Shown here one piece after another: positions 17,685-25,894 of a stretch of 51,219 nt of DNA. Origin of the DNA: an uncultured Akkermansia sp. (GTDB lineage Bacteria; Verrucomicrobiota; Verrucomicrobiia; Verrucomicrobiales; Akkermansiaceae); assembly GCA_947626545.1 (NCBI GenBank), contig CANQSS010000011.1, positions 1 to 51,219 of the forward strand, given 5' to 3'. Under the pieces are notes generated by a model. It did no database searches and was not told where the DNA came from. It worked only from the letters and a program-made list of their open reading frames with translations. Position 1 is the stretch's first letter. Every line of letters begins with the position of its first letter. The translations under genes and the position numbers were made by a program.

Positions 17685-17714
17685 TTGCTCCGGAGCAGGG
17701 GAGTAGGGTACAAT
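17685..17714 (+). promoter_or_regulatory. promoter of the DUF4492-cydAB operon
   Basis: TTGCTC-N18-TACAAT. The -10 ends only 8 bp before the ATG at 17723, so the mRNA would have almost no leader. Confidence 0.6.
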
Positions 17715-17722
17715 GCGGGACG

Positions 17723-17923
17723 ATGAGCATACGTGGCATCTGCAGATTTTACAAAGATGGCTTTCGGCGCATGACGTTGGGACGCACGCTATGGTGCATT
17801 ATCCTGCTCAAGCTGGTGATAATCTTTGTGGTGCTGCGAGTGTTCTTCATGACACCGTATCTGCAGGGCACGGATGAACAAAAGAGTCGTGCTGTGGCAG
17901 AGGAATTAACCAATCGAAACTGA
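17723..17923 (+). CDS. DUF4492 small membrane protein of the cytochrome bd operon
   Basis: 66 residues: MSIRGICRFYKDGFRRMTLG, one transmembrane helix (about 22-45, LWCIILLKLVIIFVVLRVFF), then MTPYLQGTDEQKSRAV. The FYKDGFRRMTLG...LK motif and the position directly before cydA are hallmarks of DUF4492, common in Bacteroidota. By analogy with CydX/CydS it is probably a small accessory subunit that stabilises the oxidase, but that is inference. It ends 2 bp before the cydA ATG. A longer upstream frame from 17594 runs through repeat DNA and is rejected. Confidence 0.82.
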   Translation: MSIRGICRFYKDGFRRMTLGRTLWCIILLKLVIIFVVLRVFFMTPYLQGTDEQKSRAVAEELTNRN

Positions 17924-17925
17924 CC

Positions 17926-19452
17926 ATGGAACCCATCGATACCTCTCTCATTGACTGGTCACGTGCGCAATTTGCACTCACGGCCATGTACCACTGGATT
18001 TTCGTGCCGCTTACCCTTGGACTGGGGCTGATCATGTGCATCATGGAAGCCATCTATGTGCGCACGGGCAAAGAGTTTTGGAAAGCCACCACGCGGTTTT
18101 GGATGAAGCTTTTTGGCATCAACTTCGCCATGGGCGTGGCGACCGGCATTATTCTTGAATTTGAGTTCGGCACCAATTGGAGCAACTACAGCTGGTTTGT
18201 GGGCGACATTTTCGGTGCGCCGCTGGCCGTGGAGGGCATCGTGGCGTTTTTCCTGGAGGCCACGTTCATCGCGCTCATGTTTTTTGGGTGGGATAAGCTG
18301 GGGAAAAAGACGCATTTGCTATCTACGTGGATGACCGTGCTGGGGGCTACTTTCTCGGCGTGGTGGATTCTCGTCGCCAATTCATGGATGCAATACCCGG
18401 TAGGCATGGAGTTTAACCCCGAAACAGTGCGCAGTGAGATGGTAAGTTTTGCCGCCGTGGCGCTCTCCCCCGTGGCGATCACCAAATTCCTGCACACGGT
18501 CACTTCATCCTGGGTGCTGGGGGCGGTATTTGTGGTGGGCGTGAGTGCGTGGTACATGCTGCGCGGCAGGCACACGGATTTTGCGCACGCCAGCATCCGC
18601 GTGGCTTCCCTGTTCGGTTTGATTGCGGCGTTGCTCACGGCGGCGACGGGTCACCAAAGCGGTGTGGATATTGCCCGCCACCAGCCCATGAAACTTGCAG
18701 CGGCGGAGGGGCTTTACGAAGGAGGCACCCATGTCGGTCTGGTGGGAGTAGGTCTCCTCAAGCCGGGGGTCAACTGGGCTCATCCTGAGGAGGACCCGTT
18801 CCTGTTCAAGATTGAGATACCCTGCGGTCTCTCCATGCTTGCCACGAATACGCCGGATGGCTATGTGCCCGGCATTAAGAATCTGCTGGAAGGCGGGTAT
18901 GTGGGTGAAGACGGCTTGAAGGCCCCCTCTGCTGCGCAGAAAATGGCATTCGGACGCAAGGCGATTGACGCCCTGCGCGATTGCAAACGCGGGACGGATG
19001 GAGAGCAGACAGAAATCCTGCGCGAGAACTTCCCTTATTTTGGCTATGGCTACCTCAAGACGCCTGAAGAGTTGGTGCCGCCCGTAGCTGCCACGTTTTA
19101 CTCCTTCCGCGTGATGGTGATTTTGGGCGGATATTTCTTGGCACTTTTCGCGGGCTTGTTGCTGGTCGGCAAGCGCATCGCGGCGTGGAAGCCGGCGCTG
19201 CTCATGATCCTGCTGAGTATTCCGCTGGCGTATGCAGCCAGTGAAGCCGGTTGGATCGTGGCAGAGGTGGGACGCCAGCCGTGGGCCATTCAGGATCTGC
19301 TGCCCAACTGCGCGGCCGTGTCCAAGCTTTCTGTTTGCTCGGTGCAGACAACATTCTGGATTTTCGCGGTGCTCTTTACGGTCCTCCTCGTGGCTGAGCT
19401 CTGTATTATGCTGCGTGCCATTGCCGTCGGCCCTGATAAAGAATGCGCTTAA
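17926..19452 (+). CDS. cydA: cytochrome bd ubiquinol/menaquinol oxidase subunit I
   Basis: Inner-membrane quinol oxidase subunit that reduces O2 to water at very low oxygen. 508 residues, about nine helices. Haem ligands are visible: His23 (TAMYHWIF) for b595, and His190 (KFLHTVTSSW) with Met397 (FYSFRVMV) for b558. The quinol-loop residues Lys256 and Glu261 (QPMKLAAAEG) and the GRQPW motif (449-453) are present. The periplasmic loop is of moderate length. It is typical of a microaerotolerant gut-type organism such as Akkermansia. Second gene of a three-gene operon. Confidence 0.96.
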   Translation: MEPIDTSLIDWSRAQFALTAMYHWIFVPLTLGLGLIMCIMEAIYVRTGKEFWKATTRFWMKLFGINFAMGVATGIILEFEFGTNWSNYSWFVGDIFGAPLAVEGIVAFFLEATFIALMFFGWDKLGKKTHLLSTWMTVLGATFSAWWILVANSWMQYPVGMEFNPETVRSEMVSFAAVALSPVAITKFLHTVTSSWVLGAVFVVGVSAWYMLRGRHTDFAHASIRVASLFGLIAALLTAATGHQSGVDIARHQPMKLAAAEGLYEGGTHVGLVGVGLLKPGVNWAHPEEDPFLFKIEIPCGLSMLATNTPDGYVPGIKNLLEGGYVGEDGLKAPSAAQKMAFGRKAIDALRDCKRGTDGEQTEILRENFPYFGYGYLKTPEELVPPVAATFYSFRVMVILGGYFLALFAGLLLVGKRIAAWKPALLMILLSIPLAYAASEAGWIVAEVGRQPWAIQDLLPNCAAVSKLSVCSVQTTFWIFAVLFTVLLVAELCIMLRAIAVGPDKECA

Positions 19453-19473
19453 TCCCTCACCCTGACTCAACCT

Positions 19474-20631
19474 ATGACTTACACATTTTTTCAAGAATAC
19501 TGGTGGTTTATCGTGTCCTTGTTGGCCGGTCTTTTCGTGATGCTCATGTTCGTGCAGGGCGGGCAGACGCTCGTGTACGCTCTCGGCCATACCGAGCAGC
19601 AGCGACGCCTGCTCCTGCTCGCCACGGGGCGTAAGTGGGAGCTCACCTTCACGACGTTGGTGACCTTTGGCGGCGCCTTTTTTGCCTCGTTCCCGCTTTT
19701 TTATTCCACGAGTTTCGGAGGGGCGTACTGGGTGTGGATGCTCATTCTTCTGTGCTTCGTCATCCAGGCGGTGTCGTACGAATTTCAGCTCAAGCAATCC
19801 AATCTGCTCGGCACAACAACCTATCGCGTCTTTCTCATGGTGAACGGACTGCTCGGTCCCCTGCTTGTCGGCACGGCCGTGGGCACGCTCTTCTTCGGTG
19901 CGGAGTTCATTATTGATAAGCAGGCTATCGTGCTGCCGGGCGAGCCGCCGGTCATCTCCCGCTGGGCAACTCCCTGGCACGGGTTGGAAGCGGTACTGGA
20001 TGTGCGCAATGTTCTGTTGGGGCTCGCGGTGCTCATGCTCTCCCGCTGTCTCGCTCACCTGTACTTCCTCAACCGCATTGAGGACGACGAAATTCGTGCC
20101 CGCAGTCGCAGTATGCTCCCGTGGGAAATCGGCCTGTTCCTCGTCTTTTTCCTGAGCTTTGCCTGGTTTTGGCTCACGAGCGCCGGATTGGCGGTAGTTT
20201 CTGTGCCGGAGGCAGACGCGGGGGTGCAGGAGGTGCCATGTCGCTACCTGCATGCGTTGCTGGATATGCCGGCCGTGCTCGTGGCCTTGCTGGCGGGAGT
20301 GGTGCTGGTGCTGGTGGGGCTGCTGACACCGTTGATAAAGCCGGCGAGCCGTTGTGGCATTTGGAGCGCGGGGCTCGGTACGGTGATTACGGTGGTGGCG
20401 CTGCTGCTCCCTGCGGGGTGGAACGGCGGCATCTACTATCCCTCGCTCGCCAACCCTGCTTCCTCGCTCACCCTGGCCAATAGCTGCTCCAGCCCGTACA
20501 CTTTGCAGGTCATGAGCGCAGTTTCCCTGCTGATCCCCTTCGTCCTCGCTTACATCATCTGGGCTTGGCACGCGTTGGAAAAGTCACCCATTCAACCCTC
20601 TGAAGTATCCTCGGAGAACACGACGCATTAG
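19474..20631 (+). CDS. cydB: cytochrome bd oxidase subunit II
   Basis: 385 residues with about eight to nine membrane helices. It pairs with CydA to hold the haems. The N-terminus FFQEYWWFIVSLLAGLFVML and the LVYALGHTEQQRRLLLLATG and KWELTFTTLVTFGGAFFASF segments match CydB (the GRKWELTFT motif). It starts 21 bp after cydA. The gap after it holds an inverted pair of intergenic repeats rather than a classical terminator; that structure could end the transcript. Confidence 0.94.
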   Translation: MTYTFFQEYWWFIVSLLAGLFVMLMFVQGGQTLVYALGHTEQQRRLLLLATGRKWELTFTTLVTFGGAFFASFPLFYSTSFGGAYWVWMLILLCFVIQAVSYEFQLKQSNLLGTTTYRVFLMVNGLLGPLLVGTAVGTLFFGAEFIIDKQAIVLPGEPPVISRWATPWHGLEAVLDVRNVLLGLAVLMLSRCLAHLYFLNRIEDDEIRARSRSMLPWEIGLFLVFFLSFAWFWLTSAGLAVVSVPEADAGVQEVPCRYLHALLDMPAVLVALLAGVVLVLVGLLTPLIKPASRCGIWSAGLGTVITVVALLLPAGWNGGIYYPSLANPASSLTLANSCSSPYTLQVMSAVSLLIPFVLAYIIWAWHALEKSPIQPSEVSSENTTH

Positions 20632-20636
20632 GAATT

Positions 20637-20898
20637 AATTCATTTACGATTTACGATTTACGATTTAGAAATTTGGCGAGCCTCCGGCTCGCGAGGATGC
20701 GAAGCGTAGGCGGAGGTGGTGGGTAAAACAGGGCGAGGATATCGTAAATGAAAGGCTGTTAGGCGCTACCGCCCCTTTCTAACTATTCCCGTGCACGGCT
20801 TTCAAAATTCCGCTCTGCACCTGCCTCGTCAAATTTGCGCGCAACGCGCGCCGAACTCCTCAAATCGTAAATCGTAAATCGTAAATCGTAAATGAATT
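20637..20898. repeat. inverted pair of heptamer repeats between convergent genes
   Basis: A 30-bp arm (20637-20666, AATTC then ATTTACG units) is repeated exactly in inverted orientation at 20869-20898. Next to the left arm is hairpin GCGAGCC-TCC-GGCTCGC (20679-20695). Next to the right arm is TTGCGCGCAACGCGCG. The middle holds GCGGAGGTGGTGGG (shared with 15010-15131) and AGGCGCTACCGCCC. No coding frame. It fills the space between cydB and the CDF gene. Confidence 0.88.
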
Positions 20899-20902
20899 GC
20901 AT

Positions 20903-22297
20903 TTAATCGTACACCACGAAAATGCGCGCGATGCGGGGAAGGGCGGCAGTGAGCTCTTCCGTGAGGCGCGTGAGCAGTTCGTGACTCTGGGCGACGGAGA
21001 GAGCGGGGTTTCCCGGGATACAGACGAAGCAAACACGCTGTGAGTCGCGGGTGTAGAGGTGGACGGCGGAAGGAGCCGGGGCGTTGAGCTTTTCCATGGT
21101 TTGGCGCACGAGCTGCTCCCAGTCGGCGGGAATGGGTTGCTCAAAATGTGGAAGCGCGCGCATGTTCGGCTCAATGTGTACAAAGACGGCTACAGCCTTC
21201 AGACGACGCGCTACCTCGGCGCGGAAAGCCTGCACCGGCACGGCCCATGATTCCAGCGTAGCCTCCGGCGGTAGCTCCAGGTCAGAGAACACGAGAAGCC
21301 CTTGGTCAGCCTCCAAAAGGCGTAGAGAGTGCACCCCCATGCGGTGTGTGAGGGCGATTTGGCGGATAAGTTGCTCCGGAGAATCAGGTTCGGTGTCCTC
21401 CGGCTGCATGTGGACAAGCGTTTCGGCACCGGGCAGGGAACGCTCCACGAGCGCCTCAATGGCATCCGCAATTTCATGTGCGGTGTCGATATGAAGTTCG
21501 CGGGGCATGCCGACGACCATTTCGATGTAAGTGGTGTTGCCCACGGAGCGGGCGCGCAGGTGTCGCAGAGGGTACGCCGGCATCTGCTCCGCCATGAGAG
21601 AGGTGATCTGCGTGTAGAGCGCCTCATCCGTGCGATCCATGAGGTTGTTGATGGCCTGGGTGCCGAGAACCTTGCATATATGCAGGATGATGACGGACAC
21701 CACGAGCGAGGAGAAAACGTCTGCTCGGGTGAGCAGCCAATGCAGAGGCGAGTCCGGCGTGACCTGCTCGGAGAGAGCGGCGCCCGTAATGCCCACCAGC
21801 ACAGCCGCACTGCTCCAAATATCGCTGGAGAAGTGGGCGGCATCAGCAGCCAGCGCGGCGCTGTTCGTCTCGCGGGCGGTGCGACGCAGCATGGCCGAGC
21901 GGTTGATATCCACCACGAGGGAGATGATAATCACCAGAAAGGCCCAGAGCGAAATATCCACGCGCAACGCATTCGGGTCGTCGCTCATGAGGCGATGGAC
22001 GGCTTCACGTATGACCCAGATGGCCGTGCCGAGCAGCAGCAGCGTTTCTGCCAGTGCCATCAAGTTTTCCACCTTGCCGTGACCGTACGGATGATCCTCG
22101 TCGGCCGGGCGGGCTGCCACTTTCACCGCGAAAAGAGTGCCGAGCGCGGCGAGGAGGTCGAGCATGCTGTGCAGAGCCTCGGAGAGGATGCCCAGCGAAC
22201 CGGTAACGATGCCTACCACGAATTTGAGCACCGTGAGCACCATGCTCCAGAGAACCGACGACCACGCAGCGCGGGATTTCTTGGCGTGTGCCTCCAT
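20903..22297 (-). CDS. cation diffusion facilitator family transporter
   Basis: Inner-membrane divalent-cation/proton antiporter (Zn, Fe or Mn efflux type). The motifs SEALHSMLDLLA (helix 2), DEDHPYGHGKVE and ADAAHFSSDIWSS (helix 5, with HxxxD-type metal ligands) are present. A CDF cytoplasmic dimerisation domain follows (about 215-300), then an extra C-terminal region of about 150 residues that makes the protein longer (464) than the usual 300; that region includes a second ferredoxin-like stretch (FVHIEPN). The gene overlaps the end of dnaA: a TTG at 22318 would overlap the dnaA stop, and the ATG at 22297 is used here. Co-transcribed with dnaA. Which metal is carried is not readable. Confidence 0.85.
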   Translation of the reverse strand: MEAHAKKSRAAWSSVLWSMVLTVLKFVVGIVTGSLGILSEALHSMLDLLAALGTLFAVKVAARPADEDHPYGHGKVENLMALAETLLLLGTAIWVIREAVHRLMSDDPNALRVDISLWAFLVIIISLVVDINRSAMLRRTARETNSAALAADAAHFSSDIWSSAAVLVGITGAALSEQVTPDSPLHWLLTRADVFSSLVVSVIILHICKVLGTQAINNLMDRTDEALYTQITSLMAEQMPAYPLRHLRARSVGNTTYIEMVVGMPRELHIDTAHEIADAIEALVERSLPGAETLVHMQPEDTEPDSPEQLIRQIALTHRMGVHSLRLLEADQGLLVFSDLELPPEATLESWAVPVQAFRAEVARRLKAVAVFVHIEPNMRALPHFEQPIPADWEQLVRQTMEKLNAPAPSAVHLYTRDSQRVCFVCIPGNPALSVAQSHELLTRLTEELTAALPRIARIFVVYD

Positions 22298-22314
22298 AGT
22301 CACGATGGTGAGGG

Positions 22315-23811
22315 TCAAATGCCCAAGGCTGCCATGATGCGGCCGACCGACTCACGCAGTTCCGGCTGATCTGTCAGACGCTGTTCGATGGTGCGCGAAG
22401 CGTGAATGACCGTGCCGTGGTCACGCCCCCCGAAGGCCGCGCCGATGTCCTGCAGCGAACAGGCGGTGTGTTGGCGCGCCAGGAACATGGCGATTTGCCG
22501 CGGCTGTGCAATGTTTGCCGTGCGCCGCCGTCCATTCAGATCTGATACGCGCAGGTGGAACTCATCTGCCACGCACTGCTGGATATCTTTAATGGCCAGC
22601 CGGGTAGCCGGTTCCTCATACATGAACTCGCGCAGTTGCGACCGCGCCTCTTGCACGGTGGGACGTCGGTGAGAGAAGGAAGCGAAAGTAGCCAGACGAG
22701 TGAGGGCGCCCTCCAGTCGGCGTACGGAGCGGGTGATGTTTTTTGCGAGGAAATCCAGCACCTCATCGCTGAGCAATTCGCTGCGCTTGCGACAGCGCTT
22801 GGCACGCAAAATGGCCATACGCGTCTCGTACGACGGCGCGCGCAGGGCAACGGAAAGTCCCTGTTCGAAGCGGGATTTGAGACGTTCATCGAAGTCGATG
22901 ATGTCCGACGCCGGGCAGTCAGCGGTGAGCACAATTTGCTTGCCGCTTTCAAAAAGGGTGTTGAAGGTGTAAAAGAATTCCTCCTGTGTCTTGCCTTTAT
23001 GCGCCAGGAACTGCACATCGTCGATGAGCAACACGTCCGCCTTGCGGAATTTGCGGCGGAAGTTCCGCACGGCGTCTCCCTTGATCGCCAGGGCATCGAT
23101 ATAGCTGTTCGTGAAGGTTTCGCCGGTTGCGTAGAGCACCCTCGCCTCATCATTTTCCTTGCGCATGGCATTGCCGATGGCTTGCAGGAGATGGGTCTTG
23201 CCCAAGCCGGAACTGCCGTGGATGAAAAGAGGGTTGAACTTGCCGGGTTGTTGGGCAGTGGCCACAGCGGCGGCGTAGGCGAACTCGCTGTTGTCGCCCA
23301 CCACAAAGGAAGAGAAGTCGTACTCCTCATTTAATCCGCTATTGAAAGAATCTGTCTTGCGCACGGACTTGCGCTTGGGGGGCGTCGCTCGAGTTCCCAC
23401 CTGTTCGGGGGATTGAGCCTCGGCGTCTCCGCCAAAAACGAGCGGCAGGCACGCACCCCGCTGATCGGTTGGCTCCTGTGCCGGTTTTTCATCCCCTGCA
23501 CGTGGCACGAGCTCAATTTCGCGCGCCGCTTGCACCACGCCCGCCGCCGAGTTGGCTATGCACTCCTTATAGTTGACTTCAAGCCACATGATCGGCAGAT
23601 CCGCCGGGTACTCCAGGACCAACTTCGTCCCTGTGTCCTCTTTCAACGTCAGCTTGCAGATGTAGTTTTCCAGTCCGTACATCCCCACGTCTCCCCGTCG
23701 GCGTATATCGTTCACGATAGCTGCCCACAGGCTCTTTTCTTTGTCGTCGGCTTTCATACCGTCCATCTCGCTCGCTGTTCTTTCGTATTCCTGCTTGCCT
23801 GGCTCACGCAT
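22315..23811 (-). CDS. dnaA: chromosomal replication initiator DnaA
   Basis: AAA+ initiator that binds DnaA boxes and opens the origin. 498 residues. N-terminal domain I with a variable linker, then the core FVVGDNSEFAYAAAVATAQQPG, Walker A GSSGLGKTHL, Walker B LLIDDVQFL, sensor-type DERLKSRFEQGL, and the C-terminal helix-turn-helix signature GGRDHGTVIHASRTI. The start is uncertain: ATGs at residues 1, 16 and 19 are all possible (23811, 23766, 23757). dnaN and recF are not adjacent; instead a CDF gene follows. An AT-rich region lies upstream. Confidence 0.95.
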   Translation of the reverse strand: MREPGKQEYERTASEMDGMKADDKEKSLWAAIVNDIRRRGDVGMYGLENYICKLTLKEDTGTKLVLEYPADLPIMWLEVNYKECIANSAAGVVQAAREIELVPRAGDEKPAQEPTDQRGACLPLVFGGDAEAQSPEQVGTRATPPKRKSVRKTDSFNSGLNEEYDFSSFVVGDNSEFAYAAAVATAQQPGKFNPLFIHGSSGLGKTHLLQAIGNAMRKENDEARVLYATGETFTNSYIDALAIKGDAVRNFRRKFRKADVLLIDDVQFLAHKGKTQEEFFYTFNTLFESGKQIVLTADCPASDIIDFDERLKSRFEQGLSVALRAPSYETRMAILRAKRCRKRSELLSDEVLDFLAKNITRSVRRLEGALTRLATFASFSHRRPTVQEARSQLREFMYEEPATRLAIKDIQQCVADEFHLRVSDLNGRRRTANIAQPRQIAMFLARQHTACSLQDIGAAFGGRDHGTVIHASRTIEQRLTDQPELRESVGRIMAALGI

Positions 23812-23879
23812 CCCACACGGGAGGTTCGCGTTCGGCGCGCTGTCGGGGGCGATGATGCCATGTGCCCTGTCCGTTGAAA

Positions 23880-24081
23880 AGTTTTTTTACGTCACGGTGC
23901 ACCCATGTATTTTGTTATTGTCTATTCCACGGGCGTTCCACAACGAAAAAAATTTTTTTAACAGAAGCCCCCATTATTAACTTTGGTTGACAATTGAATT
24001 CTCTGTTGATTTTCGGGATAGTTTGTCATACTAGCCTATACAAAATCAATGAGATACGCATGTTGTTCACAATGTGAATAA
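23880..24081. other. AT-rich region upstream of dnaA with paired DnaA-box-like sites
   Basis: Non-coding and visibly AT-rich (a run AAAAAAATTTTTTT near 23946-23959). At 24063-24081 two near-consensus boxes face each other: TTGTTCACA and, on the other strand, TTATTCACA (8 of 9 with TTATCCACA). This could be an origin element or a dnaA autoregulatory site. Too few boxes are visible to call oriC. Confidence 0.3.
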
Positions 24082-24130
24082 GGAGGAATAAACGCCTGCT
24101 GAGCAAGCGGGCAGAGGAGATGATGAAGAT

Positions 24131-24595
24131 CACAATTGTCCCAATAAAATTTCTCCATGCCCATTCAACTCTTCTCCCATTCGGTTGTCATTTGCGATTT
24201 GGGAATTTGGCGCGCCGGAGGCGCGAAGATGCAGGGCGGGAGCGAGGGGAGTGTGGAGGAACCGTGCGCAGACGTAGTTACAAAGCGGCGTAATCGCAAA
24301 GCCGAAGAAGCTGAGGTGGCTGCTATTGCAGTTTTGGTGTCCGGAAATAGGCGTGACAAAATCTGCAAATTGGCATCGCGTATCCACAAACCACTCTCAA
24401 ACTGACAGCACGCAATGTCTTGAAAGTTTCGCTGCGCACCCGCTCCTTTCTCTAACCACGTCGCGCACAGTTTCATCACATCTCGCCCGAGCTTGTTGAC
24501 ATGATGATTTTTGATGCCCATAAAAACAGGTTATATCAACCGATTCGGACATTTTTCTCCGTTGCTCAATTCCTCTCAAAGACGTTTGCTGTGTG
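24131..24595. repeat. large mosaic intergenic repeat before argJ
   Basis: Begins with CACAATTGTCCCAATAAAAT (24131-24150), a variant of the terminal repeat. It continues with TTTGCGATTTGGGAATTTGG and hairpin CGCGCC-GGA-GGCGCG. A second module (about 24360-24450) contains GTATCCACAAACCA and AATGTCTTGAAAGTTTC and recurs at 38620-38690 and, inverted, at 43995-44075. The tail (TCCTCTCAAAGACGTTTG) resembles the region just before def. No right-hand CACAT end is found, so the copy is probably truncated or composite. Confidence 0.7.
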
Positions 24596-24602
24596 CACAG
24601 TC

Positions 24603-24631
24603 TTGCTAAATAGAGGACAGGATGGTATAGT
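24603..24631 (+). promoter_or_regulatory. promoter of argJ, apparently leaderless
   Basis: TTGCTA-N17-TATAGT. The -10 ends 6 bp before the ATG at 24638, so transcription would start on or next to the start codon. Confidence 0.65.
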
Positions 24632-24637
24632 GAAAGC

Positions 24638-25894
24638 ATGGAAACGTGCTCATTCAAGGAAATAAGCGGCGGAGTAACGGCGGCCAGGGGCTATGTGAGC
24701 CATGCGATCAGCTGTGGGATCAAGAAGCCGACAGCTACCCGGTTGGATTTGGCGCTTGTGTTCTCCACGGAACCGGCGACGAGCGCCGGTGTTTTCACAA
24801 CGAATCGGGTGCGTGCGGCTTGCGTGCGAGTGAGTCGGGAGCACATGAGCCGCGGGGATGTGCGTGCCATCATTGCCAACAGCGGGAATGCGAATGCCTG
24901 CACGGGCAAGGCAGGATTGGAAGTGGCACGCACCGAGTGTCGTCTCGTGGCGCAGGAGCTTGATATCTTGCCGCGCGAAGTTGCGGTGTGTTCTACCGGC
25001 GTGATTGGCCTGCCCATGCCCATGATGCGTATAGAACCGCGCATACCGGAACTTTGTCGTGGGCTGGCAGCGGGGAAGGGGCATGATGTGGCATCAGCTA
25101 TTATCACGAGTGACACAAGGGAAAAAGAGGTGGCCGTGAGCTTCGAGGTGGAGGGCAAGGAGGTGCGGATCGGGTCCTGCTGCAAAGGCGCGGGCATGAT
25201 ATCCCCCTGTATGGCCACCATGATATGTATGGTTTGCACAGATGCGGCCGTGGATCGTGTGGCGCTGCGGAAACTCCTGCGCGCCGGCGTGGAGAAATCC
25301 TTTAATCGCATCACGATTGATGGCGATATGAGCACGAACGATACCTGTTTACTGCTTGCCAACGGCGCCAGCGGCGTGGAATTGGCTCCGGGGCATCCCG
25401 GGTGGGACACGTTCTGCGAGGCTCTGCAATATGTCCTCATGAAGCAAGCGCGCCACATTGTGAAGGATGGCGAACGCGTCACCAAATATGTCACCGTGCG
25501 GGTGAAAGGGGCGCCCGATCGAGCGGAGGCTAAACGCGTGGCCGAGGGCGTAGCAAAGTCATCACTGGTGAAAAGTTCGTGGAACGGAGGGGATCCCAAT
25601 TGGGGGCGCATCATACACGCTGTCGGGTATGCCGGGCGGCGAGTGCATGAGGAAAAAGTGGACATTGACATAGCCGGGTTGCCTGCTTGCCGTGCCGGTG
25701 TGCAGGCCGATACCCCGAGCGACGACTTGCGTGCACGCGTGCAGGCTCCCGAGTTTGAAGTGCTCATTGACCTTCACCTCGGCCGCGCGGAGTACACCGT
25801 GTACACCACCGATCTTTCCCCCGAATATGTGGATTTCAACCGTTCTGAATACGCATACTGGAATCAGGCCAAACAAGATGGATTGACTCGATGA
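24638..25894 (+). CDS. argJ: glutamate N-acetyltransferase / amino-acid acetyltransferase (ArgJ)
   Basis: Transfers the acetyl group from N-acetylornithine to glutamate, recycling it in the cyclic arginine pathway; some members also use acetyl-CoA. 418 residues. The self-cleavage site is in KGAGMISPCMATMICMV, where Thr194 becomes the nucleophile of the beta chain. Other family marks are GVFTTNRVRAACV, NSGNANACTG and SSWNGGDPNWGRIIHAVGYAG. No ribosome-binding site precedes the ATG; the promoter suggests a leaderless mRNA. The stop codon overlaps the next start (ATGA). Confidence 0.95.
   Translation: METCSFKEISGGVTAARGYVSHAISCGIKKPTATRLDLALVFSTEPATSAGVFTTNRVRAACVRVSREHMSRGDVRAIIANSGNANACTGKAGLEVARTECRLVAQELDILPREVAVCSTGVIGLPMPMMRIEPRIPELCRGLAAGKGHDVASAIITSDTREKEVAVSFEVEGKEVRIGSCCKGAGMISPCMATMICMVCTDAAVDRVALRKLLRAGVEKSFNRITIDGDMSTNDTCLLLANGASGVELAPGHPGWDTFCEALQYVLMKQARHIVKDGERVTKYVTVRVKGAPDRAEAKRVAEGVAKSSLVKSSWNGGDPNWGRIIHAVGYAGRRVHEEKVDIDIAGLPACRAGVQADTPSDDLRARVQAPEFEVLIDLHLGRAEYTVYTTDLSPEYVDFNRSEYAYWNQAKQDGLTR

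Noticed and set aside
17594..17722. N-terminal extension of the DUF4492 protein
   Set aside because: The extension translates intergenic repeat DNA and overlaps the promoter; the family starts near MSIRGICRFYKDGF.
18505..20571. 688-codon open frame opposite cydA and cydB
   Set aside because: Low-complexity Gln/His/Arg-rich translation antisense to two membrane-protein genes; no motif and no promoter.
20637..20898. CRISPR-like array
   Set aside because: Repeat units are 7 bp in direct tandem with no spacers, and no cas genes are present.
24088..24130. Coding-like LLSKRAEEMMK text before the repeat
   Set aside because: A stop codon lies just upstream in the same frame and there is no start; could be a gene relic but nothing identifies it.
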